Assembly: GCA_037974665.1 (NCBI GenBank)
Contig: CM075767.1
Span: forward strand, 4,241,501-4,305,500
Source of the DNA: Ehretia macrophylla
Taxonomy: Eukaryota > Streptophyta > Magnoliopsida > Boraginales > Ehretiaceae
DNA length: 64,000 nucleotides
Reading direction: 5' to 3'
The translations under genes and the position numbers were made by a program. Positions 46,693 through 57,145 of the stretch are shown here, in pieces; positions within the stretch are counted from its first letter, which is position 1, and each line of letters starts with the position of its first letter. Below the pieces are notes generated by a model, which worked only from the letters and a program-made list of their open reading frames with translations, was not told where the DNA came from and made no database searches.

Positions 46693-47265
46693 TGTGACGC
46701 CCGAGATTTAGCCATGCATTCAATTACTGTTGCATCCCTTGTTTACGCATTTCCTTCTGTGCTTTACTAACTGTTTTCTTTAGCTACTATTCACTTTGTT
46801 TTCAAACTGCATTCTATTAGTGAATTAACATTTTTATTAAATCATATTAATTGTTAAAGTAGTGGGAAAAATGTGCAATTGGGCTAGAGGCGATAGGAGA
46901 GCTCGTTTAGAAAATGATTTTAGTAGTTAAATATATAGTGTTACGTAACAACTTTAGAGATTTAATTAGTTAGCTTATGTTTTACATCTTAGACTCGTTT
47001 TTAAGTCGATAACGCGCATTCTAGTGACCTTTTAAATGCCCTAGCATGAGCCCACCTTAGCATATGCATTAAATAACCTTATAAGCTCATATAATGCAAG
47101 AAAAAAAATAATAAAAAGCTAAAATAGAAACAGGAAAAGCCGAGAGCAGCATAGGAGAGGAAGAGAGAAATTTTGGCTCACCAAATCACCATTCCAAGCC
47201 CTCCCAAGCTAGATTCAAGTCATTCTACTAGTGTTCAAGCTTCCTAGGTACTCCTACGTGCATTG

Positions 47266-48580
47266 GTGAGGGATTTCATGGCTTATTTTCGTATTTTAAA
47301 ATAGTTGCTATTTTCTTGATTTGTTAGAAATGATGTTTAATGCTATTGCAAGGCTCAAATAAGCTTATATATGTTGTGTACATGTAGTAGAGACCACATT
47401 TATGCTATTGTTTCATGTATTAAACAGTAGAAATCGATAGTTAATTCGTAGGAGTGAATAGTGACGGAAATTCTAGGGTTTTATGAATTTGCGCGTTTTA
47501 ACTTGATTCAATGATTCTAATAGATGCCTTAGGTGTTAATGAAGGTAGTCTAATAGCCCCGTACACTTGAATTGCTCTAAAATCGCATAAAACGTGAAAT
47601 AGCCAACTTTAACAAAGGGGTTTCGGGGTTAATGTGAATCCGGGTAGATTCGGGCTTCACTTTTAGTATCCTTAGGCTACCTAGGTGCTATAGAAGGTTT
47701 ACTAACCTTTGTTTGAAGCCCGGATGAGGTACGTGTAGTTTAAAGCTATAAGAGGGAATTTGGGGCTTTTGGGGTAATTGCAGGTAATCGGGCTTAATTG
47801 TGGGTTGAAAGGGTACCTTAGGGGTTAATTAGAGGATTGATGTAGCTTCCCCTCGAATGTGAATCATTAATGAGAGTTTGGAAGAGAAATAGCTTGAATA
47901 ACAAAGGGGTTTAGGTGCAATTTCGGTTGTTTTGCGCTTCTAAGACCTTGGCACAACTTCTTGGGTGTTTAAATGTGACTTCAAGTTGTTTTAGAGCTTT
48001 TGGCATGATTCTATGCTTGTCTTGTATATGCTCTTTTGTAAAACTGCTTAATCGCTCTTATAATTGTTTCTTTTCTAACTGCATCGAGGTCAACCTACTT
48101 TGTTGATCCTCCTATGTGTTATTGTTTATATTATTGATACTAATTGCCATTGTAAAGTGCATTGCATAGTGGTTGCGCAACCATAGTGTCAGGGGCGGAT
48201 GTGTTGAATATCGGTTGGGCGGCAGAGGGCTTGCCAGTGGATATTCAAACTCCGTGCTCTATTCCCTCACTCGCCTGGTCTGGAGATTGCCAATGGGTGT
48301 TGGGTCGTAGGATTATCGCGGTACTTCCAGAGTATACCCACTGGAGTGTTTGGGATTATGCTGGCTTATCGTGATCGTGATCGTGGTTCGTGGATCGTGA
48401 TTGAAGATCAAGTGAAGATTTGGAGTATGCGGTTAAGTGAAGTGTATCCTTTTATTATGTGGTTACTAAAGCTTGTTATTACTGTATGATTAATTGCTTT
48501 ACTTATTGCATTGCACGCCCCGGGAGACTTTATCCCTCATTGGGCAGCAATGGTTGCTCATACCTCGATATATGTTTCAG
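47266..48580 (+). other. Predicted leader intron in C 5' LTR
   Basis: GTGAGGGA at the left edge and TATGTTTCAG at the right edge look like spliceosomal donor and acceptor. The span is 1315 nt, the same in the 3' LTR (54809-56123), and 1.28-1.34 kb in L, A, E, B and K. No transcript evidence is available here. Confidence 0.35.
48086..48111 (+). other. Shared LTR stem-loop, C 5' LTR copy
   Basis: Arms GAGGTCAAC and GTTGATCCTC around loop CTACTTT; nine pairs and one bulged base. Confidence 0.65.
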
Positions 48581-49167
48581 GAGATGCTGAGGGTGATCCC
48601 CAGCTAGTTGAGGTTTTAGTAGAGGAGGAAGAGGTGCAGAGAGAGCCTTTGCCCTAGTTGCTATATGTTGTTCTGAGGTGGATGTGCCTTCTTGTTTCTA
48701 TTTGGCACTTGTGTATCTATTTTGTGGCCTAAGGGCTATGTATATGTTGGTTGTTGTAAGAAGTTGAAAGATAGTTGGTTGTAGTGTAGAATCGGGAAAC
48801 TATGTCTTGTAATAACTTATATCTCTGCTTTTATTCACTTTGCATGCTTGGGAGTGAATGACTTAATGTAGGATGCTTCATCTTTTAAGTATGTTTTAAT
48901 GTTATCTTGGAATGACATGGCTATTAGATTATGTTGAAATCGAGTTCCTGCATGCTTGTGTGGTTTTTGAACTGTTGTATGCTTCAAGGCTCGGATGGCC
49001 TTGAACCATTGAATCTTAGTCATTAAAAAGCTAGTCTTATCTTGTTGAGGCTTTATTTGAGTGTTTATAGGTTTTCAGAATGTCCACGGTACAGGGGAGA
49101 CTCTGTCCGTGTGTCAGGTCCAGACTTAACCTTTAGCTTGGGGTTGGGTCGGGGCGTGACATTTAGG

Positions 49168-49179
49168 TAGTATCAGAGA
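49168..49179 (+). promoter_or_regulatory. Primer-binding site of C (mutated)
   Basis: TAGTATCAGAGA in the PBS position, two changes from TGGTATCAGAGC. Priming would be weakened. About 350 bp of non-coding leader follow up to the gag start. Confidence 0.7.
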
Positions 49180-52100
49180 TATAGATTGCATGAAGCCGGG
49201 TTAAATTTCTTGGCCTGTGGGTAGAGATCTGTTATGTGACCTTGTGATTGTATGAATTTGTGGTCCTTTGATTTGCCTAAGTGGAATTTGAAATTAGAAA
49301 GGAACATGCTAGCATGATAATGAAATGCGAAAGGTCTCTAAGAGTTAATGTTTGAAAGTGAAAAGTCTAAAATATCAAGCATGATTAAGTGACTACGAAT
49401 CTCTTGTATGTGAATATTCTCCTAATGTAATATGTGACTTATGTGAATTTATTTGAACTTCTTCCTATATGCTTTACCTGTAATTTATGTAAATGCTTGT
49501 CATAATACTTTGCATTCTAGCTGTTGAGATGAGGAGAAGGGGCAGACCAGGGAGAGAGCCGGAGGAAGCTCCTAGGTAGGGTGTACCGGAAGAGGGCGAA
49601 GAAGTAGCATAGAATGCACCACCGCAGGGACCAGAACCCAGCACTGCACAGATTCTGGCTACTATGGCCACTACAATGAATATTATTGCACAGTTTGTAA
49701 CTCAGCAAGGTCAGACAGGGGCTCCTAGGGGTAATCAGACCGTCAGAGCCGAGGGTAGTGGTGCTGCTGGAGCTAATTTGTATGACCGATTTTTACATCA
49801 CGGGGCCTACAGCTTCTTTGGTGAACCTGATGATATGAAGGCCGAATTATGGTTGAGGAAATTTGAAAGGGTGGCTGTAATTCTAGAGTGCAGGGATGAG
49901 AGAAAGATTACTTATGCTACATTTCTACTGGAGGGTGACGCCGAGGAGTGGTGGCGTACTATTAATGAGAAATGGGAAGCTGAGGCGATTCAACATTCGT
50001 GGGCTGATTTCGTTCAAGAATTCCAAGATAAATATATCTCTGTGGTTGCCCGTGAGAGGCGTCAGGCAGAGTTCATAGCTTTGAAACAGGGGAGTATGTC
50101 AGTGGATCAATATGAGGCTGCTTTTACTAGGCTTTCCCGCTATGTGCCGGCTTTGGTGCAACCTGAGGATATGAAGATGCAGAGGTTCATTCTGGGATTG
50201 AGGAGGGATATTATGCTTAGTCTATCTACGAATGATTACCCTAACTATGCCGCTGTGGTCAAAGCCGCCTCAAGGTATGAAAAACGCAAGGCAGACGTGT
50301 TGGCAGAGTCTAGTCAATCGAGTAAGCGGCAGTTTCAGTCTCAGAGTCAGGGGTACCAGAGACAGACTATTCCAGTTGGGCAGAGTCCACAGTCGAGGCA
50401 GACATAGAGTTATACAGGGCCTATTCAGAATCAGTCGCGACCAGTCCAGAGTCAGAGTTAGAGCCAGGGGCAGACCCGACCGGCAGTAGTTCGTTCTCAG
50501 CAAGGTAGTTCATCTACCTCTACTTACAGAGCTCCTTTGGAAGGCACTGTTGCAAGACATCACCAGTAGTGCAGCTTTTGTCAACGCCAGGGTCAAACCG
50601 AGGAGAATTGTTGGAAAAGATTGAGCCGATGTACCGGATGTGGTAGTGATCAACATAGGGTTAGAGATTGCCATAAATTCAAAAATACCAGGGGTCAGAC
50701 ATCTAGTCAAGGCAATCAGACCAGGGGTTCAGTTGCAGCACCAGTACCGCGGGGTCAGGCCCGAGTATTTGCCTTAGATGCTGAGGAGCTTCTGGATACG
50801 ACCGCTGTAGTAGAAGGTACTTTTCTTCTTAATGATCAATCAGTTAAGGTTTTAATTGATTCCGGGGCTTCGCATTCATTTATTACAACTATTTGTGCAC
50901 AAAATGCCAAGTTGAAACATGATGAATTGTTGCATGATATTATGGTTTACACTCCTATGGGGCCGAAGTTTATCACCAAATTTATCTGCAAGGCATGTAA
51001 TATTTATATTCAAGGTCGTGTTTTTCCTGTCGATTTAATTATTCTACCTTTCTGCGACTTTGAAATTATATTGGGGATGGACTGGTTAGGTAAATATTAT
51101 GCCCAGCTTGATTGTAAAAAGAAGATTGTGAGTCTAGAAATGTCCGACCAGCCTGTACTTAAAATAGTTGGTAGTAGAAAATCTACGGGAACTCCTATCA
51201 TATTTTCTATTAAAACATCAAAAATGTTAGGTAAGGGTTGTGAGGCTTACTTTGCTTATTTGATTAATCAACCTGGTGATCAATTGAAACTGAATGATGT
51301 ACCTATCGTGAGAGAGTTTCCGGGGGTGTTTCCTGAGGAGTTACCTGGTTTACCACCTGATAGAGAGATAGAGTTTGTGATCGACTTATTACCAGGGGCT
51401 ACGCCTATCTCTAGAACTCCGTACAGAATGGCTCCACCCGAGTTGCAGGAATTGAAAATTCAGTTGCAGGGTTTACTTGAGAAGGGGTTCATTCAGCCGA
51501 GTTCTTCACCTTGGGGTGCACCGGTTTTATTTGTTAAAAAGAAAGATGGATCTCTTCGATTATGCATTGATTATCGGGGTCTTAATCAGATAACTATCAA
51601 AAACAAATATCCATTGCCTTTGATTGAGGAATTATTTGATCAGCTGCAAGGTGCCAGGGTATTTTCTAAATTCGATTTGAGGTAAGGCTATTATTAGTTA
51701 AGGATTAAGTCTGATGATGTTCCCAAAACTGCTTTTAGAACTCGGTATGGTCATTATGAGTTTGTTGTTCTACCGTTTGGGTTAACTAACTCCCCTGCCG
51801 CATTTATGGATCTGATGCAGAGAGTATTCCGCCCCTATCTGGATCAGTTTGTGGTTATTTTCATTGATGATATTCTTGTCTATTCTAAATTTGAGGCAGA
51901 ACATGAACAGCATCTCAGGATTGTACTGCAGACTCTCCAAGAGCATCGGTTATTTGCCAAATTTAGTAAGTGTGAGTTCTGGTTAAGACAAGTCACTTTT
52001 CTGGGCCACATTATTTCTCAGGATGAAATTTCCATTGATCCAGCTAAGATTAAGGTTGTTATGGCATGGAAACGGCCGGAGACTGTTACAGAAATTCGCA

Positions 52101-54199
52101 GCTTTCTAGGATTAGCAGGTTATTACATAAGGCTTGTCAAGGATTTCTCTAAAATTGCTGGGCCTTTGACTCAACTCACTCGGAAGAAGACTATATTTGA
52201 CTGGAATGAGAAGTGTGAGGCTAGCTTCCAGGAATTAAAGAAGAGATTAACCACAGCTCCTATTCTTGCTCTACCTGAGGGTACTGATAATCTGGTAATC
52301 TACAGTGATGCTTCTAAGGAAGGTTTGGGCTGCGTATTGATGCAGAATGGGAGAGTTATTGCTTATGCTTCCCGAAAACTGAAACCTTATGAACTTAATT
52401 ACCCGACGCATGATCTCGAGCTTGCAGCTATCATCTTTGCGTTAAAGAAATGGCGTCATTATCTTTGGGGTAATAAATTTGAAATCTTTACTGATCACAA
52501 GAGTCTGAAATATCTCTTTTCTCAGAAAGAGTTGAATATGAGGCAGAGGCGTTGGTTGGAGTTGCTTGAGGATTATAATTGTACTATCAATTATCTGCCA
52601 AGTAAGGCTAATATTGTTGCTGATGCCTTAAGCCGAAAGGCTACAGTTGCTAGTCTAATCATAAAAAATTGGGAGTTCATGGAGGAGTTATGTTTGTGGA
52701 GGCCCAACATTTCAGATTCTAGTGTTCAATTCATAAGTTTGCATATTCAGTCTCTATTATTATCCAGGATTCGAGAAGCTCAACAGGCTGACCCGCAGTT
52801 GATGGAAATCTTAGAAAAGTCAAAAAGGGAAGAGTCGGATTTCAAATTACATGATGATGGACTTCTAAAGTTCAAGGGTAGAATTTGCATTCCTTCCAAG
52901 CCAGCTTTAAAGAAAGAAATTCTTGCAGAGGCTCATAATTCTAAGTATACAATTCATCTAGGCAGTACTAAGATGTACAGAGATCTGAAACAGAACTACT
53001 GGTGGAACAACATGAAGAGAGAGATTGCGGACTATGTTACTAAATGTCTTACATGCCATAAAGTAAAAGCTGAACATCAGAGACCAGCAGGGTTGTTGCA
53101 GCCTTTGGCTATTCCTGTTTGGAAATGGGATCACATTACCATGGATTTCGTATTAGATTTACCGCGGTCTTCCAAGGGTCATGATTCAGTCTGGGTTGTT
53201 GTGGATAGATTGACCAAAACCTCTCATTTTATTGCTACTAAGAAGACTGAATCTCTGGATCGGTTGGCTGAAATTTATGTTGAGAATATTGTTAGACTTC
53301 ATGGAATTCCCAAGATTATTGTGTCAGATAGAGACCCCAGATTCACATCTCAGTTCTGGCAAAAGATTTAGAAAGCTTTGGGCACGACTTTGAGTTTCAG
53401 TACATCTTATCATCCTCAGTCAGATGGTTAATCCGAGAGAACTACATTAATCCTCGAGGATATGCTACGGGCTTGTATTTTGGACTTCGGTAAGAGTTGG
53501 GAGAAATACTTACCTCTTGCAGAATTTTCTTATAACAACAGTTATCAAGCTACTATCGGTATGGCACCGTATGAGGCTTTGTATGGGCAGAAATGCAGAT
53601 CTCCTTTATATTGGGATGAAGTTGGAGAGTTGAAATCTATTGATCCTACCTTATTGCCAGAGATTAACATAATGATTGATAATGTTCAGCTTATCACAAA
53701 AAGAATGCTTATAGCACAGAGTCGGCAAAAGAGTTATGTAGATAGACACCGTCGTGATCTGAAATTCGCCGTTGGGGATCGAGTATTTCTAAAAATTTCT
53801 CCTCGCAAAGGTTTGATTCAGCATGGTAAAGGAGGTAAACTCAGTCCTCGTTATGTGGGACCATTTGAAATAACTGAAACCATTGGTGATTTGGCTTATC
53901 GACTAGCTTTGCCTCCTAGTCTGGGCAGAATTCATGATGTCTTCTATGTTTCTATGCTACAGAAGTATCAGCCAGATCCCTCTCATATTCTTGAGCCCGA
54001 GCCTTTAGAGATCAGTGAAACTTTGACCTACACAGAGAAACCTCTTCGAATTGTTGATCAGAAAATTCAGAAGCTGAGGACTAAAAGCATTCCGATGGTT
54101 AAAGTTATGTGGGATCATCACGGGTTAGAGGATGCTACTTGGGAGAGAGAGGATCAGATACGGGAACGCTATCCAGAGTTATTCGCCGATTCATGTAAG

Positions 54200-54217
54200 A
54201 ATTGCGTGGACGCAATT
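54200..54217 (+). other. PPT-proximal 18-bp inverted repeat (C)
   Basis: Arm AATTGCG, centre TGGA, arm CGCAATT. It overlaps codons for NCVDAI near the end of pol and lies three bases before the polypurine tract. Confidence 0.78.
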
Positions 54218-54220
54218 AGT

Positions 54221-54235
54221 TTAAGGGGGAGAGGA
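54221..54235 (+). promoter_or_regulatory. Polypurine tract of C
   Basis: TTAAGGGGGAGAGGA directly before the 3' LTR. It is also translated as LRGRG within pol. Confidence 0.88.
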
Positions 54236-56704
54236 TGTGACGCCCGAGATTTAGCCATGCATTCAATTACTGTTGCATCCCTTGTTTGCGCATTTCCTTT
54301 TGTGCTTTACTAACTGTCTTCTTTAGCTACTATTCACTTCGTTTTCAAACTGCATTCTATTAGTGAATTAACATTTTTATTAAATTATATTAATTGTTAA
54401 AGTAGTGGAAAAAATGTGCAATTGGGCTAGAGGCGATAGGAGAGCTCGTTTAGAAAATGATTTTAGTAGTTAAATGAATAGTATTACATAACAACTTTAG
54501 AGATTTAATTAACTAGCCTATGTGTTACATCTTAGACTCGTTTTTAAGTCGATAAGGCGCATTCTAGTGACCTTTTAAATGCCCTAGCATGAGCCCACCT
54601 TAGCATATGCATTAAATAACCTTATAAGCTCATATAATGCAAGAAAATAAAAAATAAAAAGCTGAAATAGAAACAGAAAAAGCCGAGAGCAGCATAGGAG
54701 AGGAAGAGAGAAATTTTGGCTCACCAAATCATCATTCCAAGCCCTCCCAAGCTAGATTCAAGTCATTCTACTAGTGTTCAAGCTTCCTAGGTGCTCCTAT
54801 GCGTATTGGTGAGGGATTTCATGGCTTATTTTCGTATTTTAAAATAGTTGCTATTTTCTTGATTTGTTAGAAATGATGTTTAATGCTATTGCAAGGCTCA
54901 AATAAGCTTATATATGTTGTGTACATGTAGTAGAGACCACATTTATGCTATTGTTTCATGTATTAAACGGTAGAAATCGATAGTTAATTCGAGGAGTGAA
55001 TAGTGACAGAAATTCTAGAGTTTTGTGAATTTGCGCGTTTTAACTTGATTCAATGATTCTAATAGATGCCTTAGGTGTTAATGAAGGTAGTCTAATAGCC
55101 CCGTACACTTGAATTGCTCTAAAATCGCATAAAACGTGAAATAGCCAACTTTAACAAAGGGGTTTCGGGGTTAATGTGAATCCGGGTAGATTCGGGCTTC
55201 ACTTTTAGTATCCTTAGGCTACCTAGGTGCTATAGAAGGTTTACTAACCTTTGTTTGAAGCCCGGATGAGGTACGTGTAGTTTAAAGCTATAAGAGGGAA
55301 TTTGGGGCTTTCGGGGTAATTGCGGGTAATCGGGCTTAATTGTGGGTTGAAAGGGTACCTTAGGGGTTAATTAGAGGATTGATGTAGCTTCCCCTCGAAT
55401 GTGAATCATTAATGTGAGTTTGGAAGAGAAATAGCTTGAATAACAAAGGGGTTTAGGTGCAATTTCGGTTGTTTTGCGCTTCTAAGACCTTGGCACAACT
55501 TCTTGGGTGTTTAAATGTGACTTCAAGTTGTTTTAGAGCTTTTGGCATGATTCTATGCTTGTCTTGTATATGCTCCTTTGTAAAACTGCTTATTCGCTCT
55601 TATAATTGTTTCTATTCTAACTGCATCGAGGTCAACCTACTTTGTTGATCCTCCTATGTGTTATTGCTTATATTATTGATATTAACTTGTCATTGTAAAG
55701 TGCATTGCATAGTGGTTGTGCAACAATAGTGTCAGGGGCGAATGTGTTGAATATCGGCTGGGCGGCAGAGGGCTTGCCAGTGGATATTCAAACTCCGTGC
55801 TCTATTCTCTCACTCGCCTGGTCCGGAGATTGCCAGGGGGTGTTGGGTCGTAGGATTATCGCGGTACATCCGGAGTACACCCACTGGAGTATTTGGAATT
55901 ATGCCGGCTTATCGTGATCGTGATCGTGGTTCGTGGATCGTGATTGAAGATCAAGTGAAAATTTGGAGTATAGGGTTAAGTGAAGTGTATCCTTTTATTA
56001 TGTGGTTACTAAAGCTTGTTATTACTGTATGATTAATTGCCTTACTTATTGCATTGCGTGTCCCGGGAGACTTTATCCCTCACTAGGCAGCAGTGGTTGC
56101 TCATACATCGATATATGTTTCAGGAGATGCTGAGGGTGATCCCCAGCTAGTTGAGGTTTTAGTGGAGGAGGAAGAGGTGTAGACAGAGCCTTTGCCCTAG
56201 TTGTTGTGTGTTGTTCTGAGGTGGATGTGCCTTCTTGTTTCTATTTGGCACTTGTGTATCTATTTTGTGGCCTAAGGGCTATGTATATGTTGGTTGTTGT
56301 AAGAAGTTGAAAGATAGTTGGTTGTAGTGTAGAATCGGGAAACTATGTCTTGTAATAACTTATATCTCTGCTTTTATTCACTTTGCAAGCTTGGGAGTGA
56401 ATGACTTAATGTAGGACGTTTCATCTTTTAAGTATGTTTTAATGTTATATTGGAATGACATGGCTATTAGATTATGTTGAAATCGAGTTCCTGCATGCTT
56501 GTGTGGTTTTTGAACTGTTGTATGCTTCAAGGATCGGATGGCCTTGAACCTTTGAATCTTAGTCATTAAAAAGCTAGTCTTATCTTGTTGAGGCTTTATT
56601 TGAGTGTTTACAGGTTTTTAGAATGTCCACGGTACAGGGGAGACTCTATCCGTATGTCGGGTTCGGACTTAACCTTTAGCTTGGGGTTGGGTCGGGGCGT
56701 GACA
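54236..56704 (+). repeat. 3' LTR of C
   Basis: 2469 bp, the same length as the 5' LTR, with scattered substitutions. It encodes the last 25 residues and stop of pol (54236-54313). Donor-like site at 54809, acceptor-like ending at 56123, GC core at 55760. Confidence 0.93.
55628..55653 (+). other. Shared LTR stem-loop, C 3' LTR copy
   Basis: Identical to the 5' LTR copy at 48086-48111. Confidence 0.65.
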
Positions 56705-57140
56705 GGTAAAATGGGGATTATTTTGATTGTTTTTTTAGCAAATTATGTGCAAGTGTGAAACTAAGGCAATATGAGTATGTATATACTATAATTCCTAAGT
56801 CAAATATCACTAATACTAGGTCAAACTAAGTTAAAATGTCACTTAATTGTTTGCCAATCTAAAACCAATGTTTAACTTACGTAACACTATTCAAACGAAG
56901 TGAAAACCATTTTTCAAATGCGTACTCCCGGCCCCCAAAGCTTAAAACTACCATTTCCCAACTCTTTTATATGTCATGTGATTTAAGAAAAGTATTAAAT
57001 CGAACATTTAAGATAGTCAAATTTTTTATGAATAGTGTCCAATAGTGACACAATTAAACAAGAAAAGAAATGCACATAAAATGCTCAAGTAATTATGCAA
57101 CAGTCATATAAAAGATGTGATGAAATTCCTGGGCATCATA
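56705..57140 (-). repeat. 5' LTR of A, 5' part
   Basis: Continues the LTR broken at 46692 and matches 35833-36272. Its outer end has decayed from CGTCACA to CATCATA. The first five bases are the right target duplication of C. Confidence 0.9.
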
Positions 57141-57145
57141 GGGTC

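Larger units (their letters stand above)
46693..49161 (+). repeat. 5' LTR of C
   Basis: It begins TGTGACGCCCGAG and ends GGGGCGTGACA. Landmarks: donor-like TTG/GTGAGGGA at 47266, stem-loop at 48086-48111, GC core GGGCGGCAGAGGGCTTGCCA at 48217, acceptor-like TTTCAG/GAG ending at 48580. The first 78 bases are open in the frame used by the end of pol in the 3' copy. Small open frames at 47915 and 48162 are not supported as genes. Confidence 0.93.
49529..54313 (+). pseudogene. Gag-pol polyprotein of C with nine in-frame stops
   Basis: One frame from MRRRGRPGREPEEA to a stop inside the 3' LTR, about 1594 codons, without a frameshift. Order: gag core (49780-50300, QYEAAFTRLSRYVPALVQ); Gln-rich linker; two knuckles near 50570-50665 (the first has Gln for His, the second is [14 protein letters not shown]); protease [10 protein letters not shown] at 50852; RT with [10 protein letters not shown] near 51860; RNase H with [12 protein letters not shown] and [10 protein letters not shown]; integrase HHCC ([16 protein letters not shown]), [30 protein letters not shown]; chromodomain-like VKVMWDHHGLEDATWERED. 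Stops: TAG at 49577, 49610, 50405, 50459, 50567, 51695, 53369; TAA at 51683 and 53429. At least four replace Gln codons conserved in E, G or A. Confidence 0.93.
46693..56704 (+). mobile_element. Element C: full-length Ty3/gypsy (Tekay/Del-type) retrotransposon
   Basis: 10,012 bp with two 2469-bp LTRs and target duplication GGTAA (46688-46692 and 56705-56709). The empty site is visible in the partner LTR of A near 35829-35840. It contains PBS, one continuous gag-pol frame and polypurine tract. Equal LTR lengths and few differences make it fairly recent. Nine in-frame stops and a damaged PBS mean it is not active as it stands. Confidence 0.95.
33806..57140 (-). mobile_element. Element A: autonomous-type Ty3/gypsy element, strongly decayed
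   Basis: Target duplication GGGTC (33801-33805 and 57141-57145). Minus-strand order: 5' LTR (57140-56705 plus 46692-44682), PBS, gag, protease, RT, RNase H, integrase, polypurine tract, 3' LTR (36272-33806). It contains the solo LTR O in gag and element C in its 5' LTR. Its termini have decayed to TATAG and TCATA. Stops and frameshifts throughout the coding region make it an old copy. Confidence 0.92.

Noticed and set aside
48162-48374. A small protein encoded in LTRs (frame with LNIGWAAEGLPVDI in C, also seen in E and L)
   Set aside because: The frame is kept in C, E and L but the homologous block in O, A and B has indels and frame breaks; substitutions do not favour silent sites. DNA or RNA constraint explains it better.
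49529-54313. A variant genetic code, or programmed readthrough of TAG/TAA as Gln, in C
   Set aside because: Related E has normal Gln codons at the same places and no stops, and plants use the standard code. Nine readthrough events in one polyprotein is not credible.
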